Assembly: GCA_016708585.1 (NCBI GenBank)
Contig: JADJFK010000003.1
Location: 1-64,000 of the forward strand
Direction of reading: 5' to 3'
DNA length: 64,000 nucleotides
From: Sulfuritalea sp.
GTDB lineage: Bacteria; Pseudomonadota; Gammaproteobacteria; Burkholderiales; Rhodocyclaceae
A program made the position numbers and the translations under genes. Position 1 is the first letter of the stretch; every line of letters begins with the position of its first letter. The notes beneath the pieces were generated by a model. The model worked only from the letters and a program-made list of their open reading frames with translations. It was not told the origin of the DNA and searched no databases. Positions 45,533-54,057 of this stretch are shown piece after piece.

Positions 45533-46978
45533 ATGAACGCAATCGAACCGGCAGCAGGTATTGTCAGAGAGCAGGAAGCCGGCCTCGACGCCTTCAAGAG
45601 CGTCTTCAGCGCCATGCATACTGCCAGCAGGCGCAGTCCCGCGGTGGATATTGGTCGCCGCCGGATGCGACTGGACGCGCTGATGAGCCTGGTGCGCGAC
45701 AACACCGAACGCTTCATTACGGCGATTTCCGCCGATTTCGGTCATCGCTCTGCCCATGAAACGCGGTTGCTCGAAATATTTCCGAGCCTGGAGGCGATTC
45801 GCCACGATCGCTCCCACGTCGGCGCATGGATGAAGCCGCAGAAGAAGTCGCCGTCAATCTGGTTCAGGCCGGGGCGGGCGAGCATCATTGCCCAGCCGCT
45901 TGGCGTGGTCGGCATCATCGTGCCCTGGAACTATCCGTTGTTCCTGGCGGTTTCGCCGCTGGCGGCCGCATTGGCGGCCGGCAACCGGGTGATGATCAAG
46001 ATGTCGGAGTTCACTCCGCGCACAGGCGAATTGCTGGCCGAACTCGCGGGCCGCTATTTTTCCGCCGAGGAAGTTTCCGTATTGCTCGGGGATGCGTCGG
46101 TCGGCGCCGATTTCGCCCGCCTGCCCTTCGACCATCTGCTGTTTACCGGGTCGACCCGGGTCGGCCATGACATCATGCGCATGGCGGCGGAAAACCTGAC
46201 GCCGGTCACGCTGGAACTGGGCGGCAAGTCGCCGGTGATTCTCGGCCCCGGCTATCCCCTCGAAAAGGCCGCGGAGCGCATCATGGTCGGCAAGATGCTG
46301 AACGCGGGGCAGACCTGCATCGCGCCCGACTATGTGCTGGTGCCGGCCGGGCGCGAACAGGCCTTCGTGGAGGCGGCACGCGCGGTCGTCGCCAGGTGCT
46401 TCCCGGCCATGGCGACCACGCCGGATTACACCTCGATCATCAACGAGAGGCACTACCAGCGCCTGCAGGGCTATCTGGGCGACGCGCAACAGCGGGGCGC
46501 CAGGATCGTTCCGCTGTCGACGGCCTCGGCCGATGCGACGGATCGTCGCCTGCCGCCGCTGGCGCTGCTGGATGTCAACGATGAGATGCGTGTGATGCAG
46601 GACGAGATCTTCGGCCCGCTGTTGCCCATCCTGCCCTATGCCGACCTCGACGCCGCGATCGCGTATGTGAACCGGCATCCGCGCCCGCTGGCGCTTTACT
46701 GCTTCGAGAACGATGCCGGCCGCCGCGACCGCGTGCTGAACGAAACCGTGGCCGGCGGCGTCACGGTCAACGATACCCTGCTGCACATCGCGCAGGAGGA
46801 ACTGCCCTTCGGCGGCATCGGCCCCAGCGGCATGGGGCAGTACCACGGCATCGAGGGCTTCAGGACCTTCTCCAAACAGAAGGCGGTGTTCTACCAGTCC
46901 GGGCTCAACGCCATGTCGCTCTTCAATCCGCCCTATGGCGCGCTGTTCGAGCGCCTGACGAAAATCCTGATCCGCTGA
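45533..46978 (+). CDS. Aldehyde dehydrogenase, coniferyl-aldehyde-dehydrogenase type
   Basis: NAD(P)-dependent aldehyde oxidation. 481 residues. The cofactor region is GVVGIIVPWNYPLFLAVSPL, LFTGSTRVGHDIM follows, then LELGGKSPVIL with the catalytic Glu, NAGQTCIAPDYVLV with the catalytic Cys, and EIFGPLLPILPY. Similarity is to the CALDH/YwdH-like group that also accepts fatty and aromatic aldehydes. A C-terminal hydrophobic helix (LFNPPYGALFERLTKILIR) could touch membranes, as in fatty aldehyde dehydrogenases. GGAGGCTTGGA precedes it. Start of the lipid cluster; likely acts on aldehyde from the GMC or reductase enzymes. Confidence 0.88.
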   Translation: MNAIEPAAGIVREQEAGLDAFKSVFSAMHTASRRSPAVDIGRRRMRLDALMSLVRDNTERFITAISADFGHRSAHETRLLEIFPSLEAIRHDRSHVGAWMKPQKKSPSIWFRPGRASIIAQPLGVVGIIVPWNYPLFLAVSPLAAALAAGNRVMIKMSEFTPRTGELLAELAGRYFSAEEVSVLLGDASVGADFARLPFDHLLFTGSTRVGHDIMRMAAENLTPVTLELGGKSPVILGPGYPLEKAAERIMVGKMLNAGQTCIAPDYVLVPAGREQAFVEAARAVVARCFPAMATTPDYTSIINERHYQRLQGYLGDAQQRGARIVPLSTASADATDRRLPPLALLDVNDEMRVMQDEIFGPLLPILPYADLDAAIAYVNRHPRPLALYCFENDAGRRDRVLNETVAGGVTVNDTLLHIAQEELPFGGIGPSGMGQYHGIEGFRTFSKQKAVFYQSGLNAMSLFNPPYGALFERLTKILIR

Positions 46979-46983
46979 CGCCC

Positions 46984-47085
46984 ATGAGGAATCGACGACA
47001 GTTGATTGCCGCCGCGAGTGCAGGCGGCTTGCCGCGGACATTCCGTGCATCGGCCGCCACGCCCGCGGTCGCGGCACCGGCCTGA
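46984..47085 (+). pseudogene. Short Tat-signal-like remnant ORF
   Basis: 33 codons from the ATG at 46984: MRNRRQLIAAASAGGLPRTF, then RASAATPAVAAPA and TGA. It looks like an RR-type export signal with nothing after it. A copy of the 25-bp repeat starts at the next base, so a longer gene may have been cut here. Confidence 0.4.
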
Positions 47086-47110
47086 GAAAGTCGGCGATGG
47101 CGGCACGGCA
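47086..47110 (+). repeat. 25-bp dispersed repeat, copy 8
   Basis: GAAAGTCGGCGA, then TGGCGGC, then ACGGCA. It begins just after a TGA and contains the ATG of the lipase gene. Confidence 0.6.
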
Positions 47111-48011
47111 AATGCGTTGGCTGTTGAGCGGAGAACTGCTGCTCTACGCGATGCTGTCGGCCTGGCTGGTCACGCAGGTCGGCTGGACCCCGGTTGCGGC
47201 GGCCGGGCTCGCGCTCGGCAGTTTCCTGGCGCTGCGGCTGTTCATCACTGCGCTGACCTTCATCCTCATGCTGGCGAATGCGGACGCGGTGCCCGGACAA
47301 TTCCGGATAGGCTCGTTGCGCGCGCTGCGCATGGCGCTCGAGGAATATGCAGGGCTGATTGTGCTGTTTTCCGTGATACAGCCCTTCGAGGCGTTCTGGC
47401 TGGGGCCGGATCGCCTGGGCAAAGTTGCTGCCCGGCCACCGCTGCTGCTGATCCACGGCTATCAGTGCAACCGCGGGTTCTGGTTCTGGCTGCGATCGCG
47501 CCTGGAAGCGGCCGGCTGGACCGTGGCGACGCACAACCTGGAGCCCGTATGGGCCGGCATCGATGACTACGCACCGGGCATAGCGCGCCGGATCGACGAG
47601 GTTCTGGCGGCGACCGGTGCCGCGCGGGTGATCCTCGTCGGTCACAGCATGGGCGGGCTGGTGCTGCGTGCGTATCTGCGCCGCTGCGGCGGGAGCAAGG
47701 TGGCGCGGATCGTCACGCTCGGCTCGCCGCACCAGGGTACCCGACTGGCGCGCCTGGGCCTCGGGCGCAATGCGCAACAGATGTGCATCGACAGTCCGTG
47801 GCTGGCTGCGCTTGGGTTGCCCGCCGCCGTGCCGCTGCCGCCCGGTTCGGCTTCGATTTTCAGTTTCCATGACAACTACGTTTTCCCGCAGCAGGCCTGT
47901 TCGGCGCTGGAGGGTGCCGCCAATGTCGCCGTCGGCGGCGTCAGCCATCTCGGAATGGCATTCTCTCCGCTCATGCTGGGCGAGCTGCTGGAGGCGCTGG
48001 AGCCGACATGA
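47097..48011 (+). CDS. Membrane-anchored alpha/beta hydrolase (triacylglycerol-lipase-like)
   Basis: 304 residues. Two N-terminal membrane helices (ELLLYAMLSAWLVTQVGWTP and LALRLFITALTFILMLA) are followed by a lipase fold: PPLLLIHGYQCNRGFWFW has the oxyanion HG, VILVGHSMGGLVLRAYL has the nucleophile Ser in GHSMGG, and a His in GVSHLGMAF near the C-terminus completes the triad with an Asp not fixed by eye. Similar to lipase class 2/LipA-like enzymes. It overlaps the GMC gene by 4 bp (ATGA). The likely role is to release fatty acid or alcohol from esters. Confidence 0.8.
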   Translation: MAARQMRWLLSGELLLYAMLSAWLVTQVGWTPVAAAGLALGSFLALRLFITALTFILMLANADAVPGQFRIGSLRALRMALEEYAGLIVLFSVIQPFEAFWLGPDRLGKVAARPPLLLIHGYQCNRGFWFWLRSRLEAAGWTVATHNLEPVWAGIDDYAPGIARRIDEVLAATGAARVILVGHSMGGLVLRAYLRRCGGSKVARIVTLGSPHQGTRLARLGLGRNAQQMCIDSPWLAALGLPAAVPLPPGSASIFSFHDNYVFPQQACSALEGAANVAVGGVSHLGMAFSPLMLGELLEALEPT

Positions 48012-49612
48012 AGGAATTCGACTACATCGTGATAGGCGGCGGGTCCGGGGGTTGTGCCGTGGCCGGGCGACTTTCCGAGGATCCGAAGGTCAGCGTGTGC
48101 CTGCTCGAAGCCGGTGCGAGCGACGACCGGATGCTGATCAAGGTCCCGTTTTGCACCGTCATGATGCTGCCGACCCGGATCAACAACTGGGCCTTCGAAA
48201 CCGTTCCCCAGCCGGGGTTGAACGGCAGGCGGGGCTATCAGCCGCGGGGCAAGGCGCTGGGCGGGTCGAGCTCCATCAATGCCATGGTATACATGCGCGG
48301 CCACCCCTGGGACTACGACCACTGGGCAGCGCTGGGCAATGCCGGCTGGTCCTTCCGCGAGGTATTGCCCTACTTCAAGAAATCGGAACACAACGAGGAT
48401 TTCCACGACGAGCATCACGGGCAGGGCGGACCGCTGAATGTGGCGCGTCTGCGCTCGATGAACCCGTTCCAGGAGATTTATCTCGAGGCCGCGCGCCAGG
48501 CCGGATTCAAGCTGATCGACGATTTCAACGGCGCCGACCAGGAAGGCATCGGCATCCATCAGGTCACCCAGAAGAACGGCGAACGCTGGAATGCCGCGCG
48601 CGCCTACCTGACGCCGCATCTGGCGAGTCGCAGCAACCTGAGGGTGATTACCGGGGCGCGGGCGCGGCGCATCCTGTTTGACGGCAAGCGCGCCAGCGGG
48701 GTTGAATTCCGCCAAGGCGGCGAGACGCATGCCCTCCGCGCACGGCGCGAACTGATCCTCAGTGCCGGCGCCTTGCAGTCGCCGCAACTTCTGATGCTCT
48801 CCGGTGTCGGCGCTGGAGCAGAACTGCAGGAATTCGGCATCCCGGTGGTCCACGATCTGCCCGGAGTGGGCAAGAATCTGCAGGAGCATCCGGACTATGT
48901 CTTCAACTACCGGGCCAAGTCGCTCGACCTTCTCGGCATTTCCGCGGGCGGCGCCATGCGCCTGATCAGGGAAATCGGCCGCTACCGGCGCGAGGGCACC
49001 GGCATGATCAGTTCAAACGGGGCCGAGGGTGGCGGCTTCCTGCGGCGCTTTCCCGATTCGCCGGCGCCGGATTTCCAGTTGCATTTCGTGGTCGGCCTTA
49101 TCGACAACCATGTGCGCAAGATGCATCTTGGACACGGCTACTCCTGCCACGTCTGCCTGCTGCGGCCGAAGAGCTGCGGTACGGTTGGACTGGGCAGCGC
49201 CGATCCGGCGGCGGCCCCCGTCATCGATCCGGGGCTGCTCGCTCATCCGGACGATCTGGACGCGATGGTCGATGGCTTCAAGCTCACCCGGAAAATTATG
49301 GACGCTCCGGCCCTGGCCGGCATCCGCAGCGGCGAGGTCTACACCGCGGGAATCGAGTCCGATGACGCCATACGCGAGGAGTTGCGGAATCGTACGGACG
49401 GCATTTATCACCCGGTCGGAACCTGCAAGATGGGCCTTGACGCGATGGCCGTGGTCGACCCGCGGCTGCGCGTACATGGCATCGCGGGCCTGCGCGTCGT
49501 GGATGCCTCGATCATGCCGACCCTGATCGGCGGCAACACCAACGCGCCGGTCATGATGATCGGTGAAAAGGCGGCCGACATGATACGCAGCGATGCGGCG
49601 CGTGCAGGCTGA
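48008..49612 (+). CDS. GMC-family FAD alcohol dehydrogenase (AlkJ/choline-dehydrogenase-like)
   Basis: 534 residues. FAD-binding signature YIVIGGGSGGCAVAGRLSED at the N-terminus, GMC signature 1 GKALGGSSSINAMVYMRGHP, signature 2 SAGALQSPQLLMLSGVG, and the C-terminal catalytic region YHPVGTCKMG with NTNAPVMMIGEKAADMI. AlkJ-type enzymes oxidise medium to long alcohols and pass electrons to the respiratory chain; a choline or polyethylene-glycol substrate cannot be excluded. Context with ALDH, lipase and wax synthase favours fatty alcohols. Confidence 0.87.
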   Translation: MKEFDYIVIGGGSGGCAVAGRLSEDPKVSVCLLEAGASDDRMLIKVPFCTVMMLPTRINNWAFETVPQPGLNGRRGYQPRGKALGGSSSINAMVYMRGHPWDYDHWAALGNAGWSFREVLPYFKKSEHNEDFHDEHHGQGGPLNVARLRSMNPFQEIYLEAARQAGFKLIDDFNGADQEGIGIHQVTQKNGERWNAARAYLTPHLASRSNLRVITGARARRILFDGKRASGVEFRQGGETHALRARRELILSAGALQSPQLLMLSGVGAGAELQEFGIPVVHDLPGVGKNLQEHPDYVFNYRAKSLDLLGISAGGAMRLIREIGRYRREGTGMISSNGAEGGGFLRRFPDSPAPDFQLHFVVGLIDNHVRKMHLGHGYSCHVCLLRPKSCGTVGLGSADPAAAPVIDPGLLAHPDDLDAMVDGFKLTRKIMDAPALAGIRSGEVYTAGIESDDAIREELRNRTDGIYHPVGTCKMGLDAMAVVDPRLRVHGIAGLRVVDASIMPTLIGGNTNAPVMMIGEKAADMIRSDAARAG

Positions 49613-49773
49613 TTCGGAACCCGCCGGGGAGGCTGCGGCCAGCCCGCTTCCGGCGGTAGCCACCAGTCCCGCAAGCCGATGACGGATGTTAGAGTTCGCT
49701 ATTCGGTAGAGTTGATGCACGGTTTCGACTCGGGCAAGAGCCCGGCGGGCGGTTGCTTTGGAGGAGAGTTCCC

Positions 49774-51051
49774 TTGATATCGGATCTGATCAGCGATTCA
49801 CTACGTACCACGGCACTCGGTGCCGCCATGAAAGGCGCGGGATTGGCGGTGCGCTTCCTGCCCATTCCGCAGCCTACGATCCTGGTCGGGCCGGGCTCCA
49901 GCGGCAGGCTGGGAAAAACCATTGCCGGGTTCGGTCACGGCAAGATCCTCATCGTGACCGACAGCATCATCTCGAAGCTGGGCCTGCTCGACGACCTGAC
50001 CGATGCCCTGACCGCGGGAGGTGCCGAGTACGTGGTATTCGATGCCATCACGCCTGATGCGCCGATCCCCCTGATCGAAGCCGGGATCGATTTCTATCTG
50101 GAAAATGCTTGCGATGCCATCGTGGCATTCGGGGGCGGGTCCTCGATGGATGCCTCCAAGGCCATTGCCGCGGCGGTTTCCAACCCCGGCAAGTCGCTGC
50201 GCGAACTGGCCGGCTATTTCAAGGGCCTGCAAACGCCGGTAAAGATCTACGCCGTGCCCACCACCGCAGGCACCGGCTCCGAGGTCACCGTTGCCGCGGT
50301 CATCTCGGATCCGGAAAGGCAGGCCAAGCTGGTGATCGTCGACACGCGGCTGGTGCCGAAAATGGCGGCGCTCGATCCCTGCCTGATGACCGGACTGCCT
50401 CCGCACATCACCGCGGCGACCGGCATCGACGCCCTGACCCACGCGATCGAATCCTTCGTCGGCAAATGGGCCAATCCCTATACGGATGACATGGCCCTGT
50501 CTGCCGTCGGGTTGATCTTCGACAACCTGCGGGTGGCCTACAGCGACGGCAAAAACCTTGCCGCGCGAGAAAGCATGGCATTGGCCGCAACCTATGCAGG
50601 GCTTGCCTTTACGCGTGCCAATGTCGGCTATGTGCATGCCATCGCCCACCAGTTCGGCGGCAAGTATCACACCCCGCATGGCCTGGCCAATGCCATCATG
50701 CTTCCGCTGGTACTGAAGTATTCGCTGCCGGCCGTCACCGACAGGCTGGCCCTGCTGGCGGTGCGCGCCAAGCTCGGTCGGGAAAGCGAAGGGGAAGACG
50801 TGCTGGCGCAGAAGTTCCTCGATGCGGTGGAGCAACTCAATCGCGACCTCGGGATACCGACTTTCCTTGCCGCACTGAAGGCGTCCGATATTCCGCAACT
50901 GGCGGAAGCCGCTTGCCGTGAAGCTCATACCGGCTATCCGGTCCCGCGCTACATGACGCAGGCGGTTTGCGAAGACATCATTCGCCAGGTACTGCCGCCC
51001 GACGCTGCGGCGGCAAAAAAGCCCGCCCGGCGCCGCAAGAGGACCAACTAG
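49774..51051 (+). CDS. Iron-containing alcohol dehydrogenase with basic tail
   Basis: 425 residues. NAD(P) loop VAFGGGSSMDASKAIAAAVS, family motif VPTTAGTGSEVTVAAVISDP, and metal ligands Asp/His/His/His in GIDALTHAIESFVG, HAIAHQFGGKYHTPHGLANA. It could reduce fatty aldehyde to alcohol or do the reverse. The TTG at 49774 is the start, 6 bases after GGAGGAGAG, a very strong SD; the upstream frame has no SD. The last 15 residues (AAAAKKPARRRKRTN) are strongly basic, as in three other proteins of this cluster. The reductase-like gene follows after 55 bp. Confidence 0.87.
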   Translation: MISDLISDSLRTTALGAAMKGAGLAVRFLPIPQPTILVGPGSSGRLGKTIAGFGHGKILIVTDSIISKLGLLDDLTDALTAGGAEYVVFDAITPDAPIPLIEAGIDFYLENACDAIVAFGGGSSMDASKAIAAAVSNPGKSLRELAGYFKGLQTPVKIYAVPTTAGTGSEVTVAAVISDPERQAKLVIVDTRLVPKMAALDPCLMTGLPPHITAATGIDALTHAIESFVGKWANPYTDDMALSAVGLIFDNLRVAYSDGKNLAARESMALAATYAGLAFTRANVGYVHAIAHQFGGKYHTPHGLANAIMLPLVLKYSLPAVTDRLALLAVRAKLGRESEGEDVLAQKFLDAVEQLNRDLGIPTFLAALKASDIPQLAEAACREAHTGYPVPRYMTQAVCEDIIRQVLPPDAAAAKKPARRRKRTN

Positions 51052-51106
51052 TCCAAGTCGTCCCGCTGCAATCACGAAAGATGGTCAAACAACGAGGATT
51101 GATGTG

Positions 51107-53380
51107 ATGAAAAAAGTCGTTACGGTGACCCTGGCGTCATCGAAGAAGGATTTCGAATTCAAGACGAAGTTTCTCGGCCAGGAATTCCAGGTGCGGCGCT
51201 TCGGCGCCGACAAGGACAGCAGCAAGGCCTGGGAGCTGATGCGGCGCCAGCAGGCCAATGCGGATGCCATCGCCCTGAGCGATATGCCCGACCATTACCA
51301 CGTCGGCTTGCGCACAATCACCAACAGGAAGTCGCAGCACCTGATGCAGGTCGTCACGCGGGTACCGGTGACCACCGGCGCCAGCCTGCGCCGGCTGCTG
51401 CAGGTCCGTGCCGTCCGTTACGTGCAGAAGGAACTGGGCCACTACTTCAACAACAACCTGGTCCTGTTCCTGTCCGGAATGCGCAACTACGACATGGCGG
51501 TCGCGCTGTCCGACTACACGAAGAACCTGAGTTTCGCCGACCCGGTGTTCCATGCCGCGTCGCCGGTGCTGCTGGGTTCGCTGGACCAGCTCGAACTCTT
51601 TGCCAAGGGCAAGGAACTCCTTCCCGACGTGGTGCCCGGCGAATTCCTGAAATCCGTCCTCGGCACCCTGAAGAACAAGATCGTCGCCAATGCCGTGGCC
51701 AAGTCGCACGTCATCGTCGGCACCTTCCGCGAAATCCAGGCCGTGGCATCCGGCGGCAACCTCGAAGGCAAGACCCTGATCACCTCGGCCGTCGACGAGG
51801 AAGCCTTCGCCTTCTTCGCCCGGCACAAGGTCAACCTGGCCGTGGATGTGACGCCGAAGCTCTTCGACCGGGTGGTGGGCATCAGCACCATCACTGCCAT
51901 GATTCTTGCAGTGACCGGAAAGTCGGAAGCGGAACTCACGGACCACGATTTCGAGGAAATACTCCATGAACTCGACATCAAGCCGCGCCTGCTCCATCCC
52001 ACCGGGCATTTCCGCAACATCCGCCGCTTCGCCTTTGTCGTGCATCCGCTGAGCCAGGAGTACATCAAGAAGGGGTTCCCGGTACCCAAGGGTACGCCCA
52101 AGTTCATCATGGACAAGGTGGAGACGCTGGCCGCCTACATGCCGCCGATGGTGTATTGCAAGATGAGCAACATCGTCTCGCCCACCGGCGCCGAGGCCGA
52201 GGGCTGGCTGATTTCCGTCGGTGGTACCCCCAAGGAAATGCTGTCGCACAGCCCCGAGTTCACCTATCGGCGCCTGCTGCATGCGGCGAAGATCGCTGAA
52301 GGTCTTGGGGCCCAGATCATGGGTCTGGGCGCGTTCACCAAGGTCGTTGGCGATGCCGGCATTACCGTGGCGCGCCGCGCGAGCATTCCGATCACCACCG
52401 GCAACAGCTACTCCGCGTCAGGGGCGCTGTGGGCGGCTGCCGACGCCATGCGCCGCATGGGGCTGATCAAGCCGAGCAAGGATTCGAAACGGGTACCCGC
52501 CAAGACCATGGTGATCGGCGCGACAGGCTCGATCGGCTCGGTCAGCGCCCGCCTGCTTGCCATGGCCTTCGACGAAGTGGTGATCGCCGGGCGCGACATC
52601 AAGAAGCTCAACGAGCTGCGGGATTCGATCCTGCAGGACACGCCGGATGCCAAAGTCATCTCATCGACCGATTACGACAGCCTGCTGGGCGACATGGACA
52701 TGATCGTCACATCGACGTCGGGGGCCGGCAAGAAGATCCTCGACATCACCAGGGTCAAGCCGGGCTGTGTGATTACCGATGTCGCGCGACCGCTCGACCT
52801 GCCGCCCTCCGAAGTAGCCAAACGCCCCGACGTGCTGGTCATCGAATCGGGCGAGATCGAGTTGCCGACGCCGGTCAAGGGCATGAAGTCCATCGGTTTG
52901 CCGAAGAACGTGATCTACGCCTGCCTGGCCGAAACCATCGTGCTGGCGCTCGAAGGCCGCTTCGAGGTGTTCACCATCGGCCGCGACACCGAATGGGAGA
53001 AGGTCAAGGAAATCTACAAACTTGGCATCAAGCACGGCATGAAGCTGGCGGCCATCTCGGGTGTCAAGGGCGTGTATTCCGACGACGACATTGCCAAAGT
53101 CGTGGCCCTCGCAAAGAAAGCGCGATTGACCTGGAAGGGGACGGGCGACGCGAAGTCCGCGCCGAAGAAGACAGCGCCAAAGAAAGCCGCGACAAAGCGT
53201 ATTGTCGCGGAGAAGCCGTTGACGGAGAAAGCCGCGGTGAAGAAGCCCGCGGCAAAGAAGTCCGCGCCGAGGAAGGCGCTCGCCAAGGCCGCCGCGGCGC
53301 CGAAAAAGCCCGCCGCAGCGAAAGCGCCGGCAAAAGCGGTCGCCGCAAGATCGGCGACGAGGAGGAAGCCCGGCACCTAG
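51107..53380 (+). CDS. Acyl-ACP-reductase-like protein with long N-terminal extension and histone-like tail
   Basis: 757 residues. Residues ~350-660 follow cyanobacterial acyl-ACP reductase (AAR) in order: GAEAEGWLISV, LGAQIMGLGAFTKVVGDAGI, IPITTGNSYSASGALW, NAD(P) loop VIGATGSIGSVSARLLA (~468), and YACLAETIVLALEGR, whose Cys606 lines up with the acyl-accepting Cys of AAR. FTIGRDTEWEKVKEIYKLGI fits the AAR C-terminus. Residues 1-340 have no domain known to me. Residues ~678-757 are Lys/Ala/Pro-rich (KKPAAAKAPAKAVAAR), like histone H1 or PhaF. Predicted product: fatty aldehyde; not shown. The ATG at 51107 follows GAGG; GTG at 51104 is possible. Confidence 0.75.
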   Translation: MKKVVTVTLASSKKDFEFKTKFLGQEFQVRRFGADKDSSKAWELMRRQQANADAIALSDMPDHYHVGLRTITNRKSQHLMQVVTRVPVTTGASLRRLLQVRAVRYVQKELGHYFNNNLVLFLSGMRNYDMAVALSDYTKNLSFADPVFHAASPVLLGSLDQLELFAKGKELLPDVVPGEFLKSVLGTLKNKIVANAVAKSHVIVGTFREIQAVASGGNLEGKTLITSAVDEEAFAFFARHKVNLAVDVTPKLFDRVVGISTITAMILAVTGKSEAELTDHDFEEILHELDIKPRLLHPTGHFRNIRRFAFVVHPLSQEYIKKGFPVPKGTPKFIMDKVETLAAYMPPMVYCKMSNIVSPTGAEAEGWLISVGGTPKEMLSHSPEFTYRRLLHAAKIAEGLGAQIMGLGAFTKVVGDAGITVARRASIPITTGNSYSASGALWAAADAMRRMGLIKPSKDSKRVPAKTMVIGATGSIGSVSARLLAMAFDEVVIAGRDIKKLNELRDSILQDTPDAKVISSTDYDSLLGDMDMIVTSTSGAGKKILDITRVKPGCVITDVARPLDLPPSEVAKRPDVLVIESGEIELPTPVKGMKSIGLPKNVIYACLAETIVLALEGRFEVFTIGRDTEWEKVKEIYKLGIKHGMKLAAISGVKGVYSDDDIAKVVALAKKARLTWKGTGDAKSAPKKTAPKKAATKRIVAEKPLTEKAAVKKPAAKKSAPRKALAKAAAAPKKPAAAKAPAKAVAARSATRRKPGT

Positions 53381-53442
53381 GGTGCGCTGCGCTTTCCCGC
53401 CGGTCATTAGTGTGACTTCTCTAATCTCCGCCGCTAGACTTT

Positions 53443-53459
53443 CCTTGTGACAGACAAGG
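53443..53459. promoter_or_regulatory. Operator-like inverted repeat before the phasin gene
   Basis: CCTTGT-GACAG-ACAAGG: perfect 6-bp arms with 5-base spacer, 59 bp before the phasin ATG. Confidence 0.45.
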
Positions 53460-53517
53460 AGCCGCCGAGGTCTTGCGCGGCGATGCTGGAGGGATTCGTC
53501 AATTTTTGGAGATTCAC

Positions 53518-54006
53518 ATGGTCAAGAAACTCGTGGTAAAGAAACTCAAATCCGTTGGCATCGACAGCCAGCTTTCCGCCACCATCCGCGATTCGGCGGA
53601 GCAGATCTGGCTGGCGGGCCTCGGCGCTTTCGCCAAGGCCCAGGAAGAAGGCACGAGGGTGTATGACGCGCTGATCCGCGAAGGTGAGGCGATCCAGAAG
53701 AAGACCCGCAAGGTGACCGAGGACAAGGTGACCGAAATGGCCGCCAAGGCCACCGGTACCTGGGACAAGCTCGAGCAGGTGTTCGAGAACCGAGTCGCTC
53801 GTTCGCTCAATAGCCTCGGTGTGCCGACCAAGGCCGACGTCGAGCAACTGGCCAAGCGCGTGACGGAACTCAAGGCCGAAGTCGAAAAACTGAACCGTGG
53901 CGCCGCCAAGGCTACGAAGCCGGCGAGCGCGGCCAAGCCGGTGCGTCGCGCACCCAAGGCCGCACCCAAGGTTGCACCCAAGGCCGCACCCAGGGCGGCT
54001 GCCTGA
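53518..54006 (+). CDS. Phasin family granule-associated protein with basic tail
   Basis: 162 residues. A helical phasin domain of the PhaI/PhaF type covers ~20-125: SAEQIWLAGLGAFAKAQEEG, VYDALIREGEAIQKKTR, and a coiled-coil VTELKAEVEKLN. Residues ~127-162 are an Ala/Lys/Pro tail (KAAPKVAPKAAPRAAA) like the DNA-binding tail of PhaF. Phasins coat PHA or neutral-lipid inclusions; PhaF-type tails link them to the nucleoid. It is 25 kb from phaC and inside the wax ester cluster, so its cargo may be wax/TAG, PHA, or both. GGAG precedes the ATG at 53518. Confidence 0.87.
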   Translation: MVKKLVVKKLKSVGIDSQLSATIRDSAEQIWLAGLGAFAKAQEEGTRVYDALIREGEAIQKKTRKVTEDKVTEMAAKATGTWDKLEQVFENRVARSLNSLGVPTKADVEQLAKRVTELKAEVEKLNRGAAKATKPASAAKPVRRAPKAAPKVAPKAAPRAAA

Positions 54007-54057
54007 GCGTCGATTTGCCTGATGCGAGCCTGATGGCTGCCGGCGGAGTGCTCTGAA

